Made by a program: the position numbers and the translations under genes. A model generated the notes under the pieces. The model ran no database searches. It was not told the origin of the DNA and saw nothing but the letters and a program-made list of their open reading frames with translations. Shown here in pieces: positions 16,193-24,305 of a stretch of DNA of 41,131 nt; the stretch's first letter is position 1; each line of letters begins with the position of its first letter. Source of the DNA: an uncultured Ruminococcus sp. (GTDB taxonomy: Bacteria > Bacillota > Clostridia > Oscillospirales > Ruminococcaceae); assembly GCA_900543105.1 (NCBI GenBank), contig UQQA01000009.1, positions 1 to 41,131 of the forward strand. The letters are read 5' to 3'.

Positions 16193-17109
16193 AACTCGTC
16201 CGTCCTGTATATCCTGTGTTCCTGCTTTGGAAGTTTTCCAAGTATCACAATATGATCGAAGCTTTTCCAAAATGGTATTCTGCGCTTTATCCCTTCAATC
16301 GAAGATGCGTGTATCGAGGCGCATATCCTAATACCGCAGTTCATGGTATGTTCCATATATCCGAGCTCATCCTGCGAGCCTGCTTCGTCGAAAATGATAA
16401 TGTCAGGCGACATTACCCTCACCGCAATTTCAAGTCCGTCAGCCTTTGAGTATCCATCAAAAACATCTGTATTTATTCCAACATCATTCTGCGGAACTCC
16501 CATATAAACAGCCGCTATCTCTGAACGCTCGTCTATCAGCGAAACCTTGTATCTGCTTCCGAGAAGTCGGCACAAGTCACGCAATATAGTTGTTTTTCCG
16601 CTTGCAGGCACTCCTGCGATAAGAACATTTTTCAAACCACTGCAGAAAATCCTGTTATATATGTCCTCGCCCGAGCCGATCAACTCACGGCTGACCCTGA
16701 CATTAAAACCGTTTATGTTTTTTATATTTTTTATCTTTCCATCACGAACTACAGCCGTTCCGCATAAGCCTACACGATGTCCTCCCGACAATGTAATAAA
16801 TCCGCTGCAAATATCTTCCTGAAAGGAATGTACCGAATTTTTGCATATTGCATAGAAAAAGCTGTCTATCTCCGCAGAAGCGACCTTAACACATTCACTG
16901 TTGAACGCTTTTGTTACCCGACTATTGCTATCAACAAAAAACATATCCGAGTTCCGTATTAATATAATTGGCTTTTCACGGCGAAAACGTATCTCCGTCA
17001 ATCCGTCACCAAATGCGGCAATACTTTCTCTCAGTCTTTCGGGAAAATATTGAAGCAAATCCTGCATATTATCAGCCGTTTTCATAACGAAATCCATACT
17101 TCCTTTCAT
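16189..17109 (-). CDS. spoIIIAA: stage III sporulation protein AA, secretion-type ATPase
   Basis: A 306-residue ATPase thought to power the mother cell-to-forespore channel. It is related to type II/IV secretion ATPases. Walker A is GVPASGKTT (residues 166-174), Walker B is DIIIFDEAG, and the family stretch SGFITLSGGHRVGLCGTAV lies near residue 103. It is the first gene of spoIIIA. The start is uncertain: ATG at 17109 has no ribosome binding site, while the ATG at 17097 has AAAGGA only 3 nt away. Confidence 0.95.
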   Translation of the reverse strand: MKGSMDFVMKTADNMQDLLQYFPERLRESIAAFGDGLTEIRFRREKPIILIRNSDMFFVDSNSRVTKAFNSECVKVASAEIDSFFYAICKNSVHSFQEDICSGFITLSGGHRVGLCGTAVVRDGKIKNIKNINGFNVRVSRELIGSGEDIYNRIFCSGLKNVLIAGVPASGKTTILRDLCRLLGSRYKVSLIDERSEIAAVYMGVPQNDVGINTDVFDGYSKADGLEIAVRVMSPDIIIFDEAGSQDELGYMEHTMNCGIRICASIHASSIEGIKRRIPFWKSFDHIVILGKLPKQEHRIYRTDEL

Positions 17110-17124
17110 TGTTTATTCTGATAA

Positions 17125-17149
17125 ATGATATGCTTTTGCGGACAAGTAT
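17125..17149 (-). promoter_or_regulatory. weak sigma-E-like promoter of spoIIIA
   Basis: spoIIIA is sigma-E dependent in Bacillus. Upstream of spoIIIAA, a CATATCAT box (17132-17125) resembles the sigma-E -10. An ATA (17149-17147) lies 14 nt further upstream, about 2 nt closer than the usual spacing. The gpsA terminator just upstream means some promoter must lie here. Confidence 0.3.
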
Positions 17150-17153
17150 AGAA

Positions 17154-17188
17154 CAAAAAAAGCTTCCGAGAAATTGATCTCGAAAGCC
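17154..17188 (-). terminator. terminator after gpsA
   Basis: An 11-bp stem with G-U pairs (17161-17171 and 17178-17188, 6-nt loop), followed on the minus strand by a seven-T run (17160-17154). It isolates the sporulation operon from the upstream gpsA transcript. Confidence 0.85.
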
Positions 17189-17205
17189 TTTACTGTATTT
17201 ATATT

Positions 17206-18213
17206 TTATTCTTCCACCCAAATTTGTTCTGTTTCGTGACCCTTCGGACGACCCATAAGATTTCTAAGCGCCGTTTTCGGATCAAGACCGTTGAACAAAA
17301 CATTATAGCATTGTTCGGTTATCGGCATAACAACTCCAACGCTCCGTGAAAGCTCATAGGCTACCTTTGTGCAGGTATAACCCTCGACCGTGCCGATCTG
17401 CTTGACAGCTTCATCGGGAGAAACACCCTGTCCTATTAGTATCCCCGCACGACGGTTTCTGCTGTGCATACTTGTGCAGGTAACGATAAGATCGCCTATT
17501 CCGCTAAGACCTGCAAACGTATCTCTCTTGCCGCCCATTTTTACACCAAGACGGGCAATTTCCGTTATTCCTCTTGTCATAAGCGCAGCCTTTGTATTGT
17601 CGCCAAAGCCCATTCCGTCGCAGATACCTGCACACAGAGCAATTATATTCTTAAGCGAACCGCCAAGCTCTGAACCAACAACATCATCATTGATATAAAT
17701 TCGGAGCGCAATATTCGACATGATCGACTGAATATAATCAGAATATTTGGAATTGTCAGAAGCCACGACAACAGTTGTCGGCATACCGATGCCAACTTCC
17801 TCCGCATGTGAAGGACCTGTCAGGATAACTATTGGCGAATTAGGAAGTTCTTCATGAAGAACTTCGCTCATTCTCTTAAAGGTCTTATCTTCAAGTCCCT
17901 TACTTGTGTTAAGGATCACCGTGTTTTCTGTAATGAACGGTGCAGCCTGCTTTGCAACACTTCGCACAAAACCTGTAGGAACGCCGAAGATCACAACATC
18001 GCTGTCCGATACGGTTGAGATATCCGATGTAAGCGTAATTGAATCTTTTATTTTCACCCCGGGAAGTTTCTTTTTATTCTCGCCGTCACGCTTGATATCC
18101 TCTATCTCGCTCTCAAACGCCGACCAAACATTAACGCTGTGACCGTTATTGTCAAGCATTACAGCAAGTGCAAGACCAAATCCGCCCATGCCGAGAACTG
18201 TAAACTTTGCCAT
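17206..18213 (-). CDS. gpsA: NAD(P)H-dependent glycerol-3-phosphate dehydrogenase
   Basis: A 335-residue cytosolic enzyme that reduces dihydroxyacetone phosphate to sn-glycerol-3-phosphate for phospholipids. The Rossmann motif GMGGFGLALA is at residue 8. Further marks are the family stretch LTGPSHAEEVG, the catalytic-lysine block GGSLKNIIALCAGICDGMGFGDNTKAALMTRG and the end QIGTVEGYTCTKV. RBS GGAGG is at 9-10 nt. It follows plsY, whose acyl acceptor it supplies, so the two steps are cotranscribed. Confidence 0.97.
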   Translation of the reverse strand: MAKFTVLGMGGFGLALAVMLDNNGHSVNVWSAFESEIEDIKRDGENKKKLPGVKIKDSITLTSDISTVSDSDVVIFGVPTGFVRSVAKQAAPFITENTVILNTSKGLEDKTFKRMSEVLHEELPNSPIVILTGPSHAEEVGIGMPTTVVVASDNSKYSDYIQSIMSNIALRIYINDDVVGSELGGSLKNIIALCAGICDGMGFGDNTKAALMTRGITEIARLGVKMGGKRDTFAGLSGIGDLIVTCTSMHSRNRRAGILIGQGVSPDEAVKQIGTVEGYTCTKVAYELSRSVGVVMPITEQCYNVLFNGLDPKTALRNLMGRPKGHETEQIWVEE

Positions 18214-18228
18214 TATTTATTCCTCCGA

Positions 18229-18930
18229 TCACTCTTTCTTTTTGTTAAAGCTGAATTTGTTTTCCGTACCCTCTTTAAGGCGCTTTATATTTGCACGGTG
18301 CATATATATCAGCAGCGCACTTGTGCAGGCAACAAGAATAACGTGCGTGATGCAGTTTGCCAATGGAAGTTTTTCCACAAAAAAATGAAGCAAAAACGTA
18401 AGTATAGGATAAAATGCCGCTGCTGAGATAGATGAAACCGAAACATATCTTGTAATAAAAAGTACCAACGCAAAAAACGGTATGATTATTGCAAATGTAA
18501 GCGGATCGACCACAATAAGTACAGACGATGCAACAAGGATTCCCTTTCCGCCTTTAAAACCATAATAAATCGGGAAAATATGACCGAGTATCGCAAAAAA
18601 TCCAGATATATATCCGATAGATATCTCGTCCAGTACCGGAGGATACCAATTGGGCAGCTCATTCGGAAATCCACTGCCGATAATAAGCCTGAACATCAAA
18701 ATGCTTAACAATACAGCGATTATACCCTTTGCAAGGTCGCCTATAAGCGTAAGCAAAGCAGGAATTTTGCCATAACAGCGAAGTGTGTTGGTAAGTCCTG
18801 CATTTTTGCTTCCGTGCTCGCGGATATCCTCATGCTTTAAACATCGCACCACAATAATTGCTGAATTGCAGCTGCCGAGGAGATAAGAAATTATCATTGT
18901 CAGCAGCAGACATATCACCAATTTTACCAT
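18229..18930 (-). CDS. plsY: glycerol-3-phosphate acyltransferase PlsY
   Basis: A 233-residue integral membrane enzyme that transfers the acyl group of acyl phosphate to glycerol-3-phosphate. The three conserved loops are visible: GSCNSAIIV at the start, REHGSKNAGLTNTLRCYG, and GHIFPIYYGFKGGKGIL. At least five membrane segments alternate between them. The charged C-terminal tail is slightly longer than usual (about 200 residues in Bacillus). RBS GGGGA lies 7 nt before the ATG. It sits between der and gpsA. Confidence 0.96.
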   Translation of the reverse strand: MVKLVICLLLTMIISYLLGSCNSAIIVVRCLKHEDIREHGSKNAGLTNTLRCYGKIPALLTLIGDLAKGIIAVLLSILMFRLIIGSGFPNELPNWYPPVLDEISIGYISGFFAILGHIFPIYYGFKGGKGILVASSVLIVVDPLTFAIIIPFFALVLFITRYVSVSSISAAAFYPILTFLLHFFVEKLPLANCITHVILVACTSALLIYMHRANIKRLKEGTENKFSFNKKKE

Positions 18931-18944
18931 TTTCCATTCCCCTA

Positions 18945-20273
18945 TTAGTCATCTTCACGGTTTCGTTCACGTACAACAAAGCGAACGGGTGTACCGTCAA
19001 GACCAAATGTCTGTCTTATCTGGTTTTCAATGTAACGCTGATAAGAGAAGTGGAAAAGGTCAGCTCTGTTTACAAAAATAACAAATGTAGGCGGCTTTGT
19101 GGATGGCTGTGTCATATAATAGATCTTAAGTCGTCTGCCCTTATCGGACGGTGGCTGAACTCTCGTAGTTGCATAAGCAAGAACATCATTGAGCATACCT
19201 GTGGAAATTCTCATGCTGTTCTGCATATTTACATTGTTGATAAGGTCAAAAAGCTTGTCTATTCTAAGACCTGTCTTTGCCGAAATGAATACGAACGGAA
19301 CGTATGACATAAAGCTGAAATCTTCTTCAAGCTTTTTTTTGAATTCGTCCATAGTGTTTGTGTCTTTTTCGATAGCGTCCCATTTGTTTATGGCAACGAT
19401 ACAGCCTTTTCCCTGCTCGTGAGCATATCCTGCAACCTTTGAATCCTGCTCTGTGAAGCCAACTTCCGCGTCGATAACTATTACACAAACATCAGAACGG
19501 TCAACAGCCATATAAGCTCTCAAAACACTGTAATGTTCGATCTTTTCCTGAATTTTTGACTTTTTGCGAATACCTGCAGTGTCAATAAATACATACTTTC
19601 CGTGTTCATTTTCAATAACAGTATCCGTTGCATCACGGGTCGTTCCTGCGATATCGGAAACGATAGCTCTTTCTTCTCCCGAAACGCGGTTGATAAGTGA
19701 GGATTTACCAACATTTGGCTTACCTATAACAGCTACTTTGATATATTCCTCATCATATTCAACGCTGTCATCTTCAGGAAAATACTCAAATACCTTATCA
19801 AGCATATCGCCGGTACCATGACCGTGCGCAGCAGAAATAGCAATTGGGTCACCAAGTCCAAGATTGTAGAATTCATAGAATTCAACAGGCGGGTCACCAA
19901 TAGAATCGACCTTGTTTACACAAAGAATAACAGGCTTTCCGCTCTTTTGGAGCATCTTCGCAACATCATAGTCATTAGCTGTTACACCGGTTCTTATATC
20001 AGTCAAAAATACGATAACATCAGCTTTTTCAATAGCAAGTTCAGCCTGCCTGCGCATCTGTGAAAGGATAATATCACTGCTGTCAGGCTCAATACCGCCC
20101 GTGTCAACGATCATAAACTCACGGTTTCTCCATTCAGACTTAGAATAAATTCTATCTCTTGTAACACCGGGAGTATCTTCAACAATTGATATTCTCTGCC
20201 CTACAAGCTTGTTAAAAAGTGTTGACTTTCCAACGTTCGGACGGCCTACAATTGCAAGTATAGGTAATGCCAA
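18945..20273 (-). CDS. der: ribosome assembly GTPase Der (EngA)
   Basis: A 442-residue double GTPase needed for 50S subunit maturation. Two complete G domains follow one another: first GRPNVGKS with DTPGVTRD and NKVD, then GKPNVGKS with DIAGTTRD, DTAGIRKK and NKWD. A KH-like domain closes the protein (QPSTKPPTFVIFVNRADLFHFSYQRYIENQIR). I place the start at the TTG of 20273 (MALPILAIVGRPNVG), the typical family N-terminus, with GGAG 9 nt upstream. The longest frame would begin on the ribosome binding site itself. Confidence 0.97.
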   Translation of the reverse strand: MALPILAIVGRPNVGKSTLFNKLVGQRISIVEDTPGVTRDRIYSKSEWRNREFMIVDTGGIEPDSSDIILSQMRRQAELAIEKADVIVFLTDIRTGVTANDYDVAKMLQKSGKPVILCVNKVDSIGDPPVEFYEFYNLGLGDPIAISAAHGHGTGDMLDKVFEYFPEDDSVEYDEEYIKVAVIGKPNVGKSSLINRVSGEERAIVSDIAGTTRDATDTVIENEHGKYVFIDTAGIRKKSKIQEKIEHYSVLRAYMAVDRSDVCVIVIDAEVGFTEQDSKVAGYAHEQGKGCIVAINKWDAIEKDTNTMDEFKKKLEEDFSFMSYVPFVFISAKTGLRIDKLFDLINNVNMQNSMRISTGMLNDVLAYATTRVQPPSDKGRRLKIYYMTQPSTKPPTFVIFVNRADLFHFSYQRYIENQIRQTFGLDGTPVRFVVRERNREDD

Positions 20274-20293
20274 AGCTATCATCTCCAATCAAT

Positions 20294-21592
20294 TTATTCA
20301 TATAAAATAGCATCAAGTAGCTCAAATCCTTCATTATCCACAGGTCTTACAGAAACTCCGAGAGCTTTCTCAACAGCTGGTATTCTCAAATCGTCAAGAA
20401 AAATATCCGAATCGCGCATAAGCATACATTTTGAGATGAGCAACGCATCTCCAAGTTCTTTCCCCTTAAGCTGTGCAATGATATCCTGTGCTGTAATAAG
20501 TCCCGTGACTGTTATAGTTTCCCCGAAAAAGTCATTTCTTATTTTATAAACATTGCATTTTATATTGTTCCATTTTTCTTCCGCTTTTTTTACAAGCTTT
20601 ACAAGAAAACCATAAACAGCCGCTCCCGTTGCAATTGAAACTGTTCTTGGCTTCGTCGGATCATCTGCGATTTCCATTGCGGATTCAAATTCATCTGCAA
20701 GAGAACGCAACATTCCTATTCCGTTCTCATACTGACAGTAATCTTCGTAATAATCACCGTCTGGTAGCTCCCTTTCTGCCGTGATGTAAAATTCATCGGC
20801 AGGAAAAACAAGCCTTGTTCCGTATTTTTCAAGAAATTCAGCCTGGAAGCTTTCGATAAGATCTATCGCCTGTCCTGCAGTTTCCTTATTGAACTTTTCA
20901 AGCGGGTAAAGTCCGTCACGAAATTTTGTTACCCCGACAGGAACAACGGCAGCACTCTTTATGTTCGGCATAAGATTTCCGAGGTCAGTCAGTGTTCTGC
21001 GCAGTTCATCTCCGTCGTTTATCCCGGGACAAAGAACGATCTGACAGTTCATCGCGATACCCGCATCAGCAAACTGCTTCAGATATTTCAGCTTTTCGCC
21101 TGCAAAACGATTATGCATCATCGTGCAGCGAAGCTCGGGGTTGGTCGTATGAACCGAAATATTAATATTTAAACGCATATCAATTATGCGGTCGATGTCT
21201 TTCTGATCAAGATTTGTAAGGGTAACATAATTTCCCTGCAAAAATGAAAGTCGTGAATCATCGTCCTTGAAATACAGGGTTTCACGCATATTGGGTGGCA
21301 TCTGGTCGATAAAGCAGAAAATACACTTATTGGTGCAGCTTTGCTTTTTATCCATCAGAAACGTTTCAAATTCCAATCCGAGATCATCATATTCACTTTT
21401 TTCAATATGAAAAGTCAATCTTCTTCCGCCGCGGTCAACCGTAGTGCTGACATTAATTTCAGCCGCATAATACATATAGTCAAGTACGTCACGGATCTCA
21501 TGACCATTCAGCGATATCAGTATGTCATTCTCTTTGACCCCTGCATGAAAAGCAGGTGAATCTTTAATAACAGATTGAATTTTTACAGCCAT
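20294..21592 (-). CDS. DUF512 family protein, PDZ plus radical-SAM-like iron-sulfur domain
   Basis: A 432-residue protein. Residues 1-60 resemble a PDZ domain (SVIKDSPAFHAGVKENDILISLNG). A cysteine cluster NKCIFCFIDQMPPNMRETLYFKDDD follows near residue 88, in the CxxxCxxC spacing (CTNKCIFC) of radical SAM enzymes. The C-terminal DUF512 part includes AADEFYITAERELP-like sequence and the late VATGAAVYGFL stretch. The substrate is unknown in the family. RBS AAGGAG is 5 nt before the ATG. The gene typically lies beside der in Clostridia, which hints at translation or envelope roles but proves neither. Confidence 0.9.
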   Translation of the reverse strand: MAVKIQSVIKDSPAFHAGVKENDILISLNGHEIRDVLDYMYYAAEINVSTTVDRGGRRLTFHIEKSEYDDLGLEFETFLMDKKQSCTNKCIFCFIDQMPPNMRETLYFKDDDSRLSFLQGNYVTLTNLDQKDIDRIIDMRLNINISVHTTNPELRCTMMHNRFAGEKLKYLKQFADAGIAMNCQIVLCPGINDGDELRRTLTDLGNLMPNIKSAAVVPVGVTKFRDGLYPLEKFNKETAGQAIDLIESFQAEFLEKYGTRLVFPADEFYITAERELPDGDYYEDYCQYENGIGMLRSLADEFESAMEIADDPTKPRTVSIATGAAVYGFLVKLVKKAEEKWNNIKCNVYKIRNDFFGETITVTGLITAQDIIAQLKGKELGDALLISKCMLMRDSDIFLDDLRIPAVEKALGVSVRPVDNEGFELLDAILYE

Positions 21593-21604
21593 ATTTCTCC
21601 TTAA

Positions 21605-21642
21605 AATAAAAACCGAAGAAGGATAAATCTCCCTCTTCGGTT
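21605..21642 (-). terminator. attenuator-like terminator between rpmF and the DUF512 gene
   Basis: A 9-bp stem (21611-21619 and 21634-21642) with a 14-nt loop is followed on the minus strand by a T-rich run (TTTTTATTTT). The next ribosome binding site begins within a few bases of that run, leaving no room for a promoter. Transcription of the DUF512-der-plsY-gpsA genes must therefore read through or start inside rpmF. Confidence 0.75.
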
Positions 21643-21653
21643 CAGCAAGCTAC

Positions 21654-21836
21654 TTAAGCTTCCTTAGAAATTACTTCTCTACCCTTATAGTATCCGCAAT
21701 TTTTGCAAACCTTGTGCGGAGATGTAAGTTCGCCGCAGTGAGTACATCTGGAAAGTGCAGGAGCCTCCAGTTTCCAAACAGCAGAACGTCTGCTATCACG
21801 TCTTGCCTTTGATACCTTTCTCTTTGGTACTGCCAT
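21654..21836 (-). CDS. rpmF: 50S ribosomal protein L32
   Basis: A 60-residue L32 of the zinc-binding type. MAVPKRKVSKARRDSRRS is the typical start. Two Cys pairs (CTHCGEL and CKNCGYYKG) form the zinc ribbon, so this is the C+ version. It is preceded by yceD, as in most bacteria, with RBS GGAGGTG. The plsX gene that often follows is absent. Confidence 0.97.
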   Translation of the reverse strand: MAVPKRKVSKARRDSRRSAVWKLEAPALSRCTHCGELTSPHKVCKNCGYYKGREVISKEA

Positions 21837-21857
21837 TATTCAGCACCTCCTTATCCT

Positions 21858-22304
21858 TTAACCTTTACAGTTACATTCATTGAAATTCAAATCCGTTCCG
21901 CATACAGGACAAAGACCTTTGCAGTCTTCCTTGCAGAGCATCTTTGAAGGTAGCTGCAACAGAATATCCTGTATCACCAGCTCGTCCAAATCAAGCGAAT
22001 CTCCCTCTGTTACAACATACTCATCATTGTCCGTGTTGGTTTCACGAACAAGAATATGCTCACAATCAAAAGAAAAGCTCTTTTTAAACGGGATAAGACA
22101 TCTGTCACAAACAGCGTCAAGAGTAAAATCAACAGTACAGCTGAGTATGACCACACCTGCACGGTTATAGACCGAACCCTTAACATTTACGGGGTCAATG
22201 AAACTATATTGTTTAATCTCCTTCAGCCTGTCGGAATCAACAGCATAATCCACAATCAGCTTTTCGCCGACAATATTGTAAAGCTGCTTTAAGTTTAAAA
22301 CCAT
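21858..22304 (-). CDS. YceD family protein (DUF177)
   Basis: A 148-residue member of the YceD/DUF177 family, commonly found before rpmF and linked to large-subunit rRNA accumulation in some organisms. A CxxC pair (VCDRCLIPF) in the middle and a C-terminal Cys cluster (CKEDCKGLCPVCGTDLNFNECNC) suggest metal binding. I use the ATG at 22304, preceded by GGGGTG; the longer TTG frame starts on that ribosome binding site. The operon starts from the promoter at 22331-22359. Confidence 0.92.
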   Translation of the reverse strand: MVLNLKQLYNIVGEKLIVDYAVDSDRLKEIKQYSFIDPVNVKGSVYNRAGVVILSCTVDFTLDAVCDRCLIPFKKSFSFDCEHILVRETNTDNDEYVVTEGDSLDLDELVIQDILLQLPSKMLCKEDCKGLCPVCGTDLNFNECNCKG

Positions 22305-22330
22305 AGCACACCCCAAACATAACGAATTAA

Positions 22331-22359
22331 ATTATATCACAACATCAGTGATATGTCAA
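22331..22359 (-). promoter_or_regulatory. sigma-A promoter of yceD-rpmF with a spacer palindrome
   Basis: On the minus strand, perfect TTGACA (22359-22354) and perfect TATAAT (22336-22331) are 17 nt apart. The spacer holds a perfect 7-bp inverted repeat, ATATCAC/GTGATAT (22334-22340 and 22348-22354), that touches both elements. It looks like an operator; the regulator is unknown. Confidence 0.9.
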
Positions 22360-22372
22360 TAGTTTTTGAAAA

Positions 22373-22783
22373 TTATTTTTTCGCAAATTTAGAAACAGAC
22401 TCAGGAAGATCAGCGAGTTCTGCGGAAACTGTAAATGTAACCTTTACATCAGAACCAGTGAGCTTGTCGATCTTGTTAAGTACAGCACCAAGTGCTTCAA
22501 AGTCAGCGCCGCCAACCTTAAGAATGGAGTCAACAAAGATCTCTTTGATATCATAGTTGCCTGCAACAAGACCTGCAACAAGTCCGTAGAAAGCTTCAAA
22601 GGAGTAAATGCTGTTAGCATCTGTATCAACGATTCTTACGTTTGTAGGAATATCATATCTGAGCTTTTCGCTCTTGTCGATGCAAACAACATAACCGTCA
22701 GACTTCTTGGAAGCCTCGTTAATCATATCAATCAAGATCTTTGTTTTACCTGTACCTTTTTTACCAGTAATAATTTTTACCAT
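22373..22783 (-). CDS. small P-loop protein of unknown function
   Basis: A 136-residue protein with a clear Walker A motif, GKKGTGKT (residues 7-14), and a probable Walker B ending in IFVD (Asp85). The rest alternates strands and helices, consistent with a minimal P-loop nucleotide-binding fold. The function is not recognised. Half of the protein resembles no specific kinase or transporter ATPase, and there is no signal or membrane segment. RBS CGGAGTG is 7 nt before the ATG. It is a single gene with its own promoter (22813-22841), between pgi and yceD. Confidence 0.85.
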   Translation of the reverse strand: MVKIITGKKGTGKTKILIDMINEASKKSDGYVVCIDKSEKLRYDIPTNVRIVDTDANSIYSFEAFYGLVAGLVAGNYDIKEIFVDSILKVGGADFEALGAVLNKIDKLTGSDVKVTFTVSAELADLPESVSKFAKK

Positions 22784-22812
22784 GTGAAAACACTCCGTTC
22801 CGCCGTTAGGCT

Positions 22813-22847
22813 TTTATATTAATATCACGAGTGGAAATCAACGTGAT
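22813..22847 (-). promoter_or_regulatory. promoter of the small P-loop gene, with inverted repeat
   Basis: On the minus strand -35 TTGATT (22841-22836) and -10 TATAAA (22818-22813) are spaced by 17 nt. A perfect 6-bp inverted repeat ATCACG/CGTGAT (22824-22829 and 22842-22847) flanks the -35. The ATATCAC core is shared with the yceD promoter palindrome, but the arm spacing is 12 rather than 7. Confidence 0.6.
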
Positions 22848-22859
22848 TTTAAACTAAGA

Positions 22860-24194
22860 TCAGTTGAGCTTTGCTTCAAGCTCAGCCTTCATTCCCTCAT
22901 AACCGGGCTTGCCGAGAAGAGCGAACATATTCTTCTTGTAGCTTTCAACACCGGGCTGATCAAAAGGATTAACTCCGAGCATATAACCGTCAACAGCGCA
23001 GGACTTCTCGAAGAAGTAGATCATATATCCAACATTGTATTCTGTTGTATCATCAAGTTCAAGAACAATGTTAGGAACGCCGCCCTCTGTATGAGCAAGG
23101 ATAGTTCCTTCAAGAGCCTTGTGATTTACAACAGACATATTCTGATTTGTAAGGAAGTTAAGTCCGTCAAGATTTTCTTCATCGGATTCAAGGAAGAAAT
23201 CCTTCTGAGGCTTCTTGATATCAACAACGGTTTCAAACATGATTCTTGAACCCTGCTGAATGAACTGACCCATTGAGTGAAGATCAGTTGAGAATGTTGC
23301 AGCAGATGGGAAAATGCCCTTGTTGTCTTTGCCTTCACTCTCACCGTAAAGCTGCTTGAACCATTCTGTCATCATTGTAAAGCTTGGGTCATAAGAAACG
23401 AGAAGTTCAACAGACTTGTTCTTGGAGTAAAGGATATTTCTGATTGCTGCATACTTGTAGCAGTCATTGTTATCGAAGTCCTTGCAGTAATCCTCCTGTG
23501 CCTGCTTTGCACCTGCCATAAGAGCATCTATATCACAGCCTGCAACAGCGATCGGAAGAAGACCAACTGCTGTAAGAACCGAGAATCTGCCGCCTACATC
23601 ATCAGGAATAACGAATGTTTCGTAACCCTCTGTATCAGCGAGTTCCTTAAGCGTTCCCTTAGCCTTATCGGTTGTGCAGAAAATTCTTTCCTTAGCGCCG
23701 TCCTTGCCGTATTTCTTTTCAACAAGGTTACGGAATACTCTGAATGCGAGTGCAGGTTCTGTTGTTGTACCCGACTTGGAAATAACATTTACCGCAATAT
23801 CCTTACCCTCGCAGATTGAAAGGATCGTATTGAGATAAGTAGGATTGATATTGTTTCCGACAAAATAAATGTCAGGTGTATCTTTCTTGATATCATTATA
23901 GAAAGGTGTTTTGAGAAGCTCAATAGCAGCTCTTGCACCGAGATATGAACCGCCGATTCCGATAACGATAAGAATATCGGAGTTGCTCTGGATCTTCTTG
24001 GCAGCAGCCTTGATTCTCGCAAATTCTTCCTTGTCATAATCTGTAGGGAGATTCAGCCAGCCGAGAAAATCATTTCCGAGACCGGTTTTATCGTGAAGCG
24101 TTTTAGCAGCAAGCTCAGCCTGTGCCTTAGCAGCTTCAAGCTCATGAGGAGCAATAAACTTTGATAAATACTTGCAATTAAGTGAAATTGGCAT
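22860..24194 (-). CDS. pgi: glucose-6-phosphate isomerase
   Basis: A 444-residue glycolytic enzyme interconverting glucose-6-phosphate and fructose-6-phosphate. Visible signatures are VIGIGGSYLGARAAIELL (near residue 78), VISKSGTTTEPALAFR, and the catalytic stretch GIFPSAATFSTDLHSMGQFIQQG. The C-terminal lysine region VDGYMLGVNPFDQPGVESYKKN closes the active site. Length matches the short bacterial type (about 450). RBS GGAGG is 7-8 nt before the ATG. It has its own promoter and no operon partner. Confidence 0.97.
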   Translation of the reverse strand: MPISLNCKYLSKFIAPHELEAAKAQAELAAKTLHDKTGLGNDFLGWLNLPTDYDKEEFARIKAAAKKIQSNSDILIVIGIGGSYLGARAAIELLKTPFYNDIKKDTPDIYFVGNNINPTYLNTILSICEGKDIAVNVISKSGTTTEPALAFRVFRNLVEKKYGKDGAKERIFCTTDKAKGTLKELADTEGYETFVIPDDVGGRFSVLTAVGLLPIAVAGCDIDALMAGAKQAQEDYCKDFDNNDCYKYAAIRNILYSKNKSVELLVSYDPSFTMMTEWFKQLYGESEGKDNKGIFPSAATFSTDLHSMGQFIQQGSRIMFETVVDIKKPQKDFFLESDEENLDGLNFLTNQNMSVVNHKALEGTILAHTEGGVPNIVLELDDTTEYNVGYMIYFFEKSCAVDGYMLGVNPFDQPGVESYKKNMFALLGKPGYEGMKAELEAKLN

Positions 24195-24227
24195 TTCAAC
24201 ATTCCTCCATATTAATTCCTAAATGCT

Positions 24228-24256
24228 ATTTTACTATAATTTTTGTGAATTTGCAA
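24228..24256 (-). promoter_or_regulatory. pgi promoter
   Basis: On the minus strand -35 TTGCAA (24256-24251) and -10 TAAAAT (24233-24228) are 17 nt apart, about 35 bases upstream of the pgi start. No terminator is evident between the DacF-like gene and this promoter. Confidence 0.65.
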
Positions 24257-24305
24257 TATTTTTTGCGAACAATAAAGATTTTTTAACAAGTTTTATTCAA
24301 TTTAG

